From CALMKX01 sp036274895 (GTDB lineage Bacteria; Acidobacteriota; Thermoanaerobaculia; Multivoradales; SZUA-115): DNA of 64,000 nt. Positions within the stretch are counted from its first letter, which is position 1. Each line of letters starts with the position of its first letter. Below the pieces are notes generated by a model. The model saw nothing but the letters and a program-made list of their open reading frames with translations. It ran no database searches and was not told the origin of the DNA. A program made the translations under genes and the position numbers. The stretch is taken from contig DASUEU010000049.1 in NCBI GenBank assembly GCA_036274895.1, positions 62,001-126,000 of the forward strand. The letters run 5' to 3'. Of this stretch, positions 34,052-42,500 are shown piece by piece.

Positions 34052-35284
34052 ATGCTCTCCGCGCGCCGGTTCCCGCTCCGCGGCCTCGCCTTCGGCCTCC
34101 TGGCCGGGGCGCTGGGATGGTTCTGGGCCTGCGGGGGTGCCCTGGTGCCGCAGCCCTCGGGCCGTGGCCCCACAGAGCTCGCCGTGCATCGCGGGGACTT
34201 CGCCGTGCGGCTGCTGCTGACCGGCGAGCTCGTGGCGGAAGGGGGAGCCGTGCTCGAGGTCCCCGCCGGGAGCCGTCACCAGCTGCAGATCCGCCGCCTC
34301 GCGCAGGACGGCGCCGTGGTGGCGCCGGGCGATCCGGTGATCGAATTCGACAATGCCAGCTTCGCGAGTGATCTGGAAGAAAAGCGGCTATCCCTGATCG
34401 AGACCGCGGCCCGGCTCGAGACCCGCTCGGCGAGCCTCGACGCCGAGGGGGCCGAGGCCGCCTTTGCGGTCGAGCAGCGCCGGGCCGAGGTGGCCAAGGC
34501 CCGGCTCGACGCCGAGGTGCCGGGTGACCTCCTCGCTCGCCGCGAGCTCGAGACCCGGCGGGTGGCCTTGAAGCGGGCCGAGGTCGCCCTGGCCAAGGCC
34601 GAGAGCGACCTCGAAGCCCAACGCGTGGCGGCCGGCGCCGAGCTGGCCGAGCTGCGCCTCGAGCGCGACCGCCGGCGCTCGGAGATCGCCGAGGCCGAGG
34701 CGGCGATCCGCGCGGCCACGGTGGTGGCGCCGGTGGCGGGGGTCTTCCTGGTCGCCGAGCATCCCTGGTCGGGGCGCAAGCTGCGTGAGGGCGACCAGGC
34801 CTGGCCCGGCCTGCCGGTGGGGCGGATCCCCGACTTCTCACGGCTGGCGGTGGCGGTCCGGCTGCCCGACGTCGACCACGGCCGGCTGGCCCCGGGAGAC
34901 CGGGTGCGCGTGTGGGTGGACGCCTGGCCGGAGGAGCGCTTCAGCGCCACGGTGCGCGAGGTGGCGCCCATCGCCCGCGAGGACACCATGGGCTCGGATC
35001 GCCGCTACTTCGCCGTGACCCTCGAGCCCGAGGCGGGGGCCATCGACGCCCGCCGTTTCCGGCCCGGCATGTCGGTGCGAGTGGAAGTGGAGAGCGAGAC
35101 GCAACCCGGCGCCCTGCTGGCCCCGCGCCTCGCCCTCGATGAGGCCGCTACGCCTGCCCGCGCCCGCCGCGCCGACGGCTCCGAGGCCCCGGTCGAGCTC
35201 GGCCCCTGCAACGCCCTCGACTGCGTGGTGAGGGCAGGGCTTGCCGAGGGAGATCGCTTGCGAGCGTGGGAGGAGGGGGGATGA
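34052..35284 (+). CDS. HlyD-like periplasmic adaptor protein 1
   Basis: A 410-residue protein starting at ATG 34052. A hydrophobic N-terminus (LRGLAFGLLAGALGWFWACGG) acts as signal or anchor. The order is barrel-sandwich half (TELAVHRGDFAVRLLLTGEL), a long alpha-hairpin of about 110 residues rich in Glu/Arg/Ala (SLIETAARLETRSASLDAEG onward), the second lipoyl-like half (TVVAPVAGVFL) and a beta-barrel (RLAVAVRLPDVDHGRLAPGD). These are the hallmarks of membrane-fusion proteins of ABC/RND exporters. It is the first of three consecutive adaptors ahead of a MacB-like permease. The 163-bp gap to the next gene holds a large inverted repeat. Confidence 0.82.
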   Translation: MLSARRFPLRGLAFGLLAGALGWFWACGGALVPQPSGRGPTELAVHRGDFAVRLLLTGELVAEGGAVLEVPAGSRHQLQIRRLAQDGAVVAPGDPVIEFDNASFASDLEEKRLSLIETAARLETRSASLDAEGAEAAFAVEQRRAEVAKARLDAEVPGDLLARRELETRRVALKRAEVALAKAESDLEAQRVAAGAELAELRLERDRRRSEIAEAEAAIRAATVVAPVAGVFLVAEHPWSGRKLREGDQAWPGLPVGRIPDFSRLAVAVRLPDVDHGRLAPGDRVRVWVDAWPEERFSATVREVAPIAREDTMGSDRRYFAVTLEPEAGAIDARRFRPGMSVRVEVESETQPGALLAPRLALDEAATPARARRADGSEAPVELGPCNALDCVVRAGLAEGDRLRAWEEGG

Positions 35285-35295
35285 AGAGCTCTGCC

Positions 35296-35427
35296 CTGCC
35301 CTCCGGTTGTCATCCTGAGCGCAGCGAAGGATCTGGGTGGGCGGAAGCTCCGAAGGGCGAGGCGTCCGGAGCGAGGGGGACCTCCCCCAGATCCTTCGCT
35401 GCGCTCAGGATGACAACCGGAGGGCAG
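35296..35427. repeat. perfect 42-bp inverted repeat, REP-like element
   Basis: The arms 35296-35337 and 35386-35427 are exact reverse complements over 42 bp, separated by a 48-bp spacer. The spacer contains a smaller dyad (GCTCCG 35347-35352 with CGGAGC 35367-35372). The arm core contains GTCATCCTGAGCGCAGCGAA, a motif known to recur as intergenic palindromes in many environmental high-GC bacteria. The element sits between two adaptor genes of the same operon, 11 bp after one stop and 20 bp before the next start. It would form a very stable hairpin in the mRNA, perhaps dampening downstream expression or protecting the upstream message. Confidence 0.9.
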
Positions 35428-35447
35428 ATCGCCGACGGAGGAGCGCG

Positions 35448-36644
35448 ATGACAGGCCGATGCATCTCCGTCATCGGGTGGGTCACTCTCGCCCTCGCGGC
35501 CTGCAACCGCGCTCCCGCCGGCCGCTGGGTGGCCGTGGAGCGGGCGGAGTTGGGTGGGGGGGTGGAGATCCAAGGCCAGCTGCGGGCCGAGGAGTCGGCT
35601 TTCCTGGGGCCGCCGCAGGTCTCCGGCGTCTGGGACTACAAGGTCGCCTTCCTGGTGCCCGAAGGCACCGAGGTGCGCGCCGGGGAGCCGGTCATCGCCT
35701 TCGACACCTCGGAGCTGGAGCGCCAGGCCGAAGAGCGCCGGGAGGAGAGCCGCAAGGCCGCCACGGAGCTCGAGAAGAAGCAGGCGGACCTCGGACGCGA
35801 GCGGGCGGACCTGGCCCTACGCCGGGCCGAAGCCGAGGCCAGGGAAGCGCGCTTGCGCCTGGAGGTGACCGTGCCCCCAGATCTGGTGGCTGCCCTCGAG
35901 AAGGACAAGGCCATCATCGACCACCGCCTGGCCGAGGCCGAGGTGGCCTTTCTGCGCGCGCAGGAGGTGCTGCTCGAGAGGCGGGCACGGGCCGAGATGG
36001 GTGCCCTCGAGGATGGCCGCCGCCGGGCCGTCGAGCGGGTGGCTGAGCTCGAGGCGGCGATCGACCGGATGACCGTCGTCGCCCCGCGCAGCGGCACCGT
36101 CATCTACGCCGGCGGCGACTTCGAGGACAAGGTCAAGCTGGGCGACTCGGTGTGGATGGGCCGCACGGTGATCGAGATCCCCAGCCTCGAACGGCTGCTC
36201 GCCGAGGCTTCGATCGACGAGGCCGACGCCGGCCGGGTGGCGCCGGGTCAGACCGCCCGCCTCCGCCTCGACGCCGACCCGGACGCCACCTACGTCGGCC
36301 GGGTGATCCGTATCGGCAACGCCGTGGACTGGCAGCGTCGCGGCAGCTCGGCGAGGGTCATTTCGGTCCTGCTCGAGCTGGAGGCCGGTGCCGGGCGCAA
36401 GGCCCGGCCGGGGATGCGCCTCACCGGCACCATCGTCCCGACCACCGCCACCCTGCCTCTCTCCGTGCCCATGGCCGCCGTGCTCGACGGCGCCCCCGGC
36501 CCCCGTCTGCTGCGCCGGAGCCGCTTCGGCAGCGAGCCGGTGGCGGTCACCCTCGGGCGCTTCGGCAGCGAGAGGGTGGAGGTGCTCGCCGGCGTTGCCG
36601 AGGGGGAGAAGGTCCTGGTGCCGGCGGCAGGAGGGGGGCGATGA
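35448..36644 (+). CDS. HlyD-like adaptor protein 2, predicted lipoprotein
   Basis: A 398-residue protein from ATG 35448 with GGAGGAG (35437-35443) upstream. The N-terminus ends in the lipobox LALAAC, so the cysteine should be lipidated. Domain order is as in adaptor 1: barrel-sandwich half, long Glu/Arg-rich alpha-hairpin (SELERQAEERREESRKAATE onward), second half TVVAPRSGTVIYAGG, and beta-barrel (LLAEASIDEADAGRVAPGQT). A C-terminal membrane-proximal domain follows (PMAAVLDGAPGPRLL). It belongs to the RND/MacA-type adaptor superfamily. The stop overlaps the next start by 4 bp. Confidence 0.84.
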   Translation: MTGRCISVIGWVTLALAACNRAPAGRWVAVERAELGGGVEIQGQLRAEESAFLGPPQVSGVWDYKVAFLVPEGTEVRAGEPVIAFDTSELERQAEERREESRKAATELEKKQADLGRERADLALRRAEAEAREARLRLEVTVPPDLVAALEKDKAIIDHRLAEAEVAFLRAQEVLLERRARAEMGALEDGRRRAVERVAELEAAIDRMTVVAPRSGTVIYAGGDFEDKVKLGDSVWMGRTVIEIPSLERLLAEASIDEADAGRVAPGQTARLRLDADPDATYVGRVIRIGNAVDWQRRGSSARVISVLLELEAGAGRKARPGMRLTGTIVPTTATLPLSVPMAAVLDGAPGPRLLRRSRFGSEPVAVTLGRFGSERVEVLAGVAEGEKVLVPAAGGGR

Positions 36645-37927
36645 GACGGCTGGGCGCTCTCGCCGCCGCCGGCGTGCTGGTGGTCCTCGCGGGAGGCTTC
36701 GCCCTCTGGCGGGCGAGCTCCGGCCCGGCGGTGCCTCTCTACACGGTGACGCTCCAGCGTCTCACCGTGGTGGTCGAAGCCGAGGGAGTGCTCAAGGCCG
36801 TGCGCTCGACGCCCATCTCCGTTCCCCGCGAGGCCCGGCCGCCCGTGCGCCTGGCCTGGACGGCGCCGGACGGCGCGGCGGTGCGGGCGGGCGATCCCCT
36901 GCTGCGCTTCGACGCCTCCGAGACCGTGCGGGAGCGGGACGACTCTCGCTTCCAGCTCGCCAGGAGCGAGCTGCAGGCGCAGAAGGGGAAGGCGAGCGGC
37001 GAGGCCACCCTGAGCAATCTCGAGCGAGACGCCGAGCTGGCCCGCTGGGAGGCCGACGTCGCCTCCCGCTTCGAGAGCAAGGACGATGAGATCTTCTCCC
37101 GCCGCGAGATCCTCGAGTCGCGCATCGACGGCGAGCTGGCCCGGCGCCGCCAGGAGCACGCCGAGGGTCTGGCCGAGAGCGAGGCCGAGCGGGTGCGCCT
37201 GGAAGGCCGGCTGCTCGCCCTGGAGCAGGAGAAGAGCCGGCGCGTGCTCGGCCAGGCCGAATCCGCCCTGGCCTCGCTCGAGGTGCTGGCACCCCGGGAC
37301 GGCATCTTCGTCCTCCAACGCAACTTCCGCGGTGAGCTGCCGCAGGCCGGTGACACCCTCTGGGGGGCGCAGACGATCGGAGAGCTCCCCGACCTCTCGG
37401 AGATGGAGGCCGAGATCTTCGTGCTCGAAGCCGACGCCGGCCAGCTCGCCCCCGGCCGGCCGGTCCAGCTGACCCTCGAATCGAGCCCGGGGGAGCCCCT
37501 CACCGGTACGTTGGTCCGGCTCTCCTCCCTGGCCCGGCCGCGCAACAACGGCTCGCCGGTGCAGTTCTTCAGCGCCACCGTGAAGCTCGACCGCACCCTC
37601 CCCGACCTGATGCGGCCCGGGCAGCGGGTGCTCGCCCGCCTGCACCTGGCGGAGATTCCCGATGCCCTGGTGGTGCCGGCCCAGGCGATCTTCACCCGCG
37701 ACGAGAAGAAGGTCGCCCTGGTCGAGAAGGGCGGGCGACTCGAGCCGGTGCCGGTCGAGCTCGGTGCCGTGGCAGGGGGGCGAGTGGTCGTGCTCTCGGG
37801 GCTCGTGGCGGGGGACGAGATCGCCCTGCTCGACCCGGACGCCCCTCCTCCCGAGTCCACGCCGACCTCACGGCCGGCGCCGCCTCCTCCTCCGCCGACC
37901 TCGCGCATGGTCATCATCACGGGATAG
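36641..37927 (+). CDS. HlyD-like periplasmic adaptor protein 3
   Basis: A 428-residue protein whose ATG at 36641 overlaps adaptor 2's stop. It has an N-terminal anchor (LGALAAAGVLVVLAGGFALW), barrel-sandwich half (VVVEAEGVLKAVRSTPISVP), an alpha-hairpin of about 150 residues (RDDSRFQLARSELQAQKGKA onward), the return strand VLAPRDGIFVLQRNF, and a beta-barrel with EIFVLEADAGQLAPGRPVQL. A MacA-like C-terminal domain (ALVVPAQAIFTRDEKKVALV) and a Pro-rich tail follow. It lies 6 bp before the permease gene. This makes it the likeliest direct partner of the MacB-type permease. Confidence 0.84.
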   Translation: MRRLGALAAAGVLVVLAGGFALWRASSGPAVPLYTVTLQRLTVVVEAEGVLKAVRSTPISVPREARPPVRLAWTAPDGAAVRAGDPLLRFDASETVRERDDSRFQLARSELQAQKGKASGEATLSNLERDAELARWEADVASRFESKDDEIFSRREILESRIDGELARRRQEHAEGLAESEAERVRLEGRLLALEQEKSRRVLGQAESALASLEVLAPRDGIFVLQRNFRGELPQAGDTLWGAQTIGELPDLSEMEAEIFVLEADAGQLAPGRPVQLTLESSPGEPLTGTLVRLSSLARPRNNGSPVQFFSATVKLDRTLPDLMRPGQRVLARLHLAEIPDALVVPAQAIFTRDEKKVALVEKGGRLEPVPVELGAVAGGRVVVLSGLVAGDEIALLDPDAPPPESTPTSRPAPPPPPPTSRMVIITG

Positions 37928-37933
37928 CGGGCC

Positions 37934-39169
37934 ATGGACCTGCGCGAGACCCTCGGCACCGCCGCCGCCAGCCTGGCCGGGCACAAGCTGCGCTCGGCCC
38001 TGACCATGCTCGGGATGATCTTCGGCGTGGGGGCGGTGATCGCCATGCTCTCGATCGGCGAAGGGGCCGAGCGGCAGGCCCAGGCCAGCATCGAGCGCAT
38101 GGGTCTACGCAACGTGCTGGTCCAGGGCACGGATCTTCTCCCCCAGGAGGCCCAGCGGGTACGGGCCAAGTCACAGGGCCTCTCCCCCCGGGATGCCCTC
38201 GCGGTGAAGGAAGCCGTGCCGGGAGTGCTGCGGGTGGCGCCGCGGGTATCGATTGATGCCTGGAAGGTGCGCTCGGACCTGGGGGCCACGAGCGCCGCGG
38301 TGCACGGGGTCTCGCCCGCCCACCGCCTGGTGACCGAGATCACCCTGGCCGAGGGCCGCTTTCTCGACGCTCTGGATGAGGTCGGCCACGCCCAGGTCTG
38401 CGTGCTCGGCCAGAGCGTGCGGCGGGCCCTCTTCGGCTTCGGGCCGGCTCTGGGCCAGCCCGTCAAGGTCAACGACCTGTGGCTGGAGGTGGTGGGTGTG
38501 CTGGCCAGCTCCCCCCCCGCCGCGGCGGGAGCCGCCGGTGCCGGTGCCTTGCCGCCGGGGGCCGAGATCTACCTGCCCCTGTCCACCGCCCGCCGCAAGC
38601 TCGCCACCAACCCCCTGGCCTCGCCCTACGACGAGCTGATCGTCCACCTGAGTGAGGACGCCTCGCCCCAGCGCGCTGCCCGGCAGATCGACGAGCTGCT
38701 GACCCGGCTCCACGCCGGTGAGCGGGACTACACGATCGTGGTGCCCGAGGCCCTGCTCGAGCAGGCACGGCGCACCCAGCGACTGTTCCGGGTCGTGATG
38801 GCCTCGATCGCCGGCATCTCGCTCCTGGTGGGAGGGATCGGCATCATGAACATCCTGCTCGCCACGGTGCTCGAGCGCACGCGGGAGATCGGAGTGCGCC
38901 GGGCCGTGGGGGCGAAGAAGGGGGACATCCGGCGGCAGTTCCTCACCGAAGCCCTGGCCCTGGCCGTGGCGGGGGGCGTGGCGGGGATCGTCTTCGGCTT
39001 CGCCATGGCCAAGGTGGTGGCCACCTGGGCCGGCTGGGCCACGGTGGTCACGCCCGGTGCCGTGCTCTTGGCCACCGGTGTGGCCACGGCCGTGGGCCTG
39101 GCCTCCGGGCTCTACCCGGCCGCCCGCGCCGCCGCCCTCGACCCGGCCGAGGCCTTGCGCTGGGAGTAG
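37934..39169 (+). CDS. MacB/FtsX-type ABC transporter permease
   Basis: A 411-residue permease. One N-terminal membrane helix (SALTMLGMIFGVGAVIAMLS) is followed by a periplasmic MacB-core domain of about 200 residues, then three C-terminal helices. The signature NILLATVLERTREIGVRRAV-GA lies in the FtsX domain. It has no nucleotide-binding domain, unlike E. coli MacB where ATPase and permease are fused, and no ATPase gene is present next to it. MacB-type systems do not transport through the membrane but use ATP-driven motion to push periplasmic substrates through an adaptor and TolC. The preceding three adaptors fit that role. The energy source must be encoded elsewhere. Confidence 0.88.
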   Translation: MDLRETLGTAAASLAGHKLRSALTMLGMIFGVGAVIAMLSIGEGAERQAQASIERMGLRNVLVQGTDLLPQEAQRVRAKSQGLSPRDALAVKEAVPGVLRVAPRVSIDAWKVRSDLGATSAAVHGVSPAHRLVTEITLAEGRFLDALDEVGHAQVCVLGQSVRRALFGFGPALGQPVKVNDLWLEVVGVLASSPPAAAGAAGAGALPPGAEIYLPLSTARRKLATNPLASPYDELIVHLSEDASPQRAARQIDELLTRLHAGERDYTIVVPEALLEQARRTQRLFRVVMASIAGISLLVGGIGIMNILLATVLERTREIGVRRAVGAKKGDIRRQFLTEALALAVAGGVAGIVFGFAMAKVVATWAGWATVVTPGAVLLATGVATAVGLASGLYPAARAAALDPAEALRWE

Positions 39170-39376
39170 GCTGGGTTGAGCCCGACAGGGCCGTGACCCA
39201 GTCTACGATTTCGCGCTTTGGAGTGCGGCTGCGCGCCCCCCGCCCCGGGCGGGGAGCGCCCTCGGCTTCGCTCTCCTCGCCGCGCTCCTCTGCCTCCGCG
39301 CGGGATGACATCGGGTTCGCGGCCTCGTGCTGCGCCCTCCTGCGTCGGGTGTTTCGCTTTCTTTGCATGGGGCCAC
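39170..39376. other. gene-free stretch after the permease gene
   Basis: No coding potential is evident. It includes a GC palindrome CCCCGCCC-C-GGGCGGGG (39238-39254) that could end the adaptor/permease transcript, although no T-run follows. The segment just upstream, CGCTTTGGAGTGCGGC (39214-39229), and the repetitive GC-rich sequence after it look like fragments of an intergenic repeat. No RNA gene was recognised. Confidence 0.4.
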
Positions 39377-39569
39377 TTGACTCCGAACATGGCTTGACTA
39401 GACTCCTCATTCTCTCTGAGCTGTACGAGTCGAGCTGAAACACCTCGGGCTGGTCCAACTGGGTCGATGGTGTTCAGGTTCGTCCGCTGGCCGGGCTGGC
39501 GTCCTGAGGGGGAACCTTCAGGTTCTACGCCTTGCAGAGGGAGCGATCCGGTTGTTTCGGGAGGAGTCG
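39377..39569 (+). promoter_or_regulatory. candidate promoter and leader of the giant-protein operon
   Basis: TTGACT (39377-39382) and TAGACT (39399-39404) are 16 bp apart in a locally less GC-rich stretch, a reasonable sigma-70-type pair. The predicted leader is about 160 nt. It contains the nonamer TTCAGGTTC twice (39473-39481 and 39517-39525), 44 bp apart. The second copy is part of the palindrome GAACCT-TC-AGGTTC (39512-39525). AACACC (39439-39444) can pair with GGTGTT (39469-39474). The ribosome binding site is GGAGGAG just before ATG 39570. Confidence 0.4.
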
Positions 39570-42500
39570 ATGCGCGCAATCCGCTGGCCGAAGCCCTTGC
39601 TGGGAGCCTGCCTGGGGCTCCTCGTCCTCTGCTCCCCGCTCGCGGGAGAGAGCCTCACGATCCACCTGGATGCCACCGCGGACGCCAACCTCCTGCGCGG
39701 CCCCGGGGAGACCCACAGCAACTTCGGCTCGGTCGATCACCACGACGTGGGCGAGGACGCCCGCGCCCTCTTCCTCTTCGACCTCGCCCCCGTAGCCACG
39801 GCCCTGGGGCCGGAGTCCCTGATCGAGAGCGCCGCCGTGGAGCTCACCGTCACGGCGGCCACGGGCTTCCTGGCCGGCGGCGACGTTCGCCTCCACCGCC
39901 TCACCCGGGCCTGGAGCGAGGCGGCGGCGACCTGGACCTGCCCCGAGGACACCGACCTCTCCGACCAGAACCGTGACTGCGCCCAGGCCTGGGGCGGCGG
40001 CGACTTCGCCAACCCCGCCACCTCGACCGTGGTGCTCACCGACGCCTCCCTCGGCCGGGTGGCCTTCCCGGCCCTGCCCGACGTGCTCAGCTTCCTCGCC
40101 GGCACCGAGACGAACTTCGGCTGGCTGGTCAAGCTGCGCCAGGAGGGCTCGGGGGCCCTGTTCACTTCGGTGTCCCGCGAGGGGGCCGCGGCGGACGCGC
40201 CGCGCTTGACCGTGGTCTACGACACGGACGCCGTGCCGCCGGCCCTGTCCTTCGTGGCCCCGGCCCACTACTTCGTGGTGGGCGAGGCCCGGCCGACCAT
40301 TCGCCTGGCCTGGAGTGACGGCGGCTCGGGCATTGATGCCGCCAGCCTGGCCGTCACCCTCGACGGCACCGACATCACTTCCCTCTGCATCACCGGGGCG
40401 GGCGGCGTGGAGTGCTCCCTGGCCCAGGACCTCGCCGAGGGCCCCCACGCCCTGGTGGCGAGCGTCGCCGACCTCGATGGCAACGTCACCACCGTCTCGC
40501 GGCCCTTCGACCTGCTGCTCACCCCCGGCCCTCACACCCGCGAGCTGCCGGCCGAGGCCGACACCACCCTCGAAGCCAACCACCCGAACCAGAGGAACGG
40601 TGCCCGCGAGCTGCTGGAGGCCCGCTTCGGGCCGGACTACCGGGCCCTGGTGCGCTTCGGCCTGGCCGACCTGGTGAGCCTGGCCGCGCGCACCGAGGTG
40701 GACCTCGACGAGGCTTCCCTGCTGCTCTGGCTGGAGCGGGCGCGCAACCTGGGCACGACCGGCCGCAGTGTCTCGGTGCACCGCGTGAGTCAAGCCTGGG
40801 TGGAGGAGGACGCGACCTGGAATTGCCCGGCCGACGACACCCCGGGCGGCCAGACCCAATGTGCCACCTCCTGGGCCGGCGGCACCTTCGAGCCGGTGGC
40901 GGACTCGGCCGTCACCGTTGCGACCAACGGCACCGGCGAGCGCTCCTGGAGCGTGCTGCCCAGCCTCGAAGCCTTCTTCGCCCTGCCGCCGGCGGGGGTG
41001 CCCAACCACGGCTTCCTGCTGCGCATGGACCCGACCGGCGGCGGCTCGCCCAACACCCGCTGGGCCTCGCGCGAGAGCGACGGTCTGCCCCATCCCCGCT
41101 TGCGGGTCGTCTTCCGCCTGCCGGCCCTCGCCGACACGGTGGCGCCGACCCTGACCTTCACGGCGCCGATCGATCCCCTGCCGGCGGGCGACCTCACGCC
41201 CACCGTGCGGGTGACCTACAGCGACGCCGGCTCGGGGGTGAACCTCGCCAGCCTGCACGTCTTCGTGGACGGCGTCGAGATCACCTCCGGCTGTGTCATC
41301 TCGGCGACCGACGCCACTTGCGAGCCGCCGGCCCTGGCGCCGGGGCCGCACACCGCCACCGCCCAGATCGCCGACCTGGCCGGCAACGGGGCCTCGGCCT
41401 CGCAGCCCTTCACGGTCGTCGCCGGCGACACCTCGGCCCCGAGCCTGACCATCGCGGCGCCGATCGACCCCATCCCGCCGGGGGACACCAGCCCCACGGT
41501 GCGCGTGGTCTACAGCGACACCGGCTCGGGCGTCGACCTCACCAGCCTGCACGTTTTCGTGGACGGCGGCGAGATCACGGCGAGCTGCACGGTGAACGCC
41601 GGGGAGGCCACCTGTGAGCCGCCGGAGCTGGCCGTCGGCCTGCACACGGCGAGCGCCCAGATCTCGGACCTGGCCGGCAATCAGGCCACGGCCAGCCAGG
41701 GTTTCGTCATCCCCAACCAGGACGTGACGCCGCCGCAGATCGCCGTCACCGCCCCCACCGGCTTGGTGGTCAACGTCGCCAGCCCGGCGATCGTCCTCAG
41801 CTACTCGGACGCCGGCTCCGGGGTGGACCCCGCCACCCTGACCGTGTTGGTGGACGGCCTCGATATCTCCACCCAGTGCGTGGCGGGGGCCGCCGGTGCC
41901 ACCTGCACGCCGCCCGCCCTGGGCTCCTCGCAGCACACCGTCACCGCCTCGGTGCGCGATGCCCAGGGCAACCAGGGCACGGCGAGCGGCGGCTTCGAGT
42001 TGGTGCTCGACACGGCGGCGCCGGTGCTCAGCTTCACCAGCCCAGCGGCACCCGTGGTGGTGACCAACGTGCCCCTGGCGGTGACCGTGGCCTGGACCGA
42101 GGTGGACTCGCGGGTGGTGCCGGCGAGCTTCGTTCTGTTGCTCGACGGGGTGGACGTGACCTCGACCTGCACCGTGGCCACCGACACCGCCGGCTGCAAC
42201 CCGGCGATCCCCGAGGGCCCCCGCCAGCTCGAGGCACGCATCGCCGACGTGGCCGGCAACCTGGGCTCGGTGAGCCTGGCCTTCCTCTACGACCTCGACA
42301 CCGTGCCGCCGGCCATCGTGTGGACCGCCCCGGGGCCGAACGTCTTCGCCCGTGAGCCGGTGGTGGCGGCGGCCTTCAGTTACGCCGACGCCGACTCCGG
42401 CCTCGACCTGACCCGGCTCAGCCTGCTTTCGGGCGGCATCTCGGTGGCCGACGGCTGCACCTTCGGCCCCGGCCAGGCCGCCTGCTCGGTGGCCGCCGCA

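Noticed and set aside
35266..35451. A small open frame spanning the 42-bp inverted repeat
   Set aside because: It consists almost wholly of the palindrome and spacer; no coding signature or ribosome binding site of its own.
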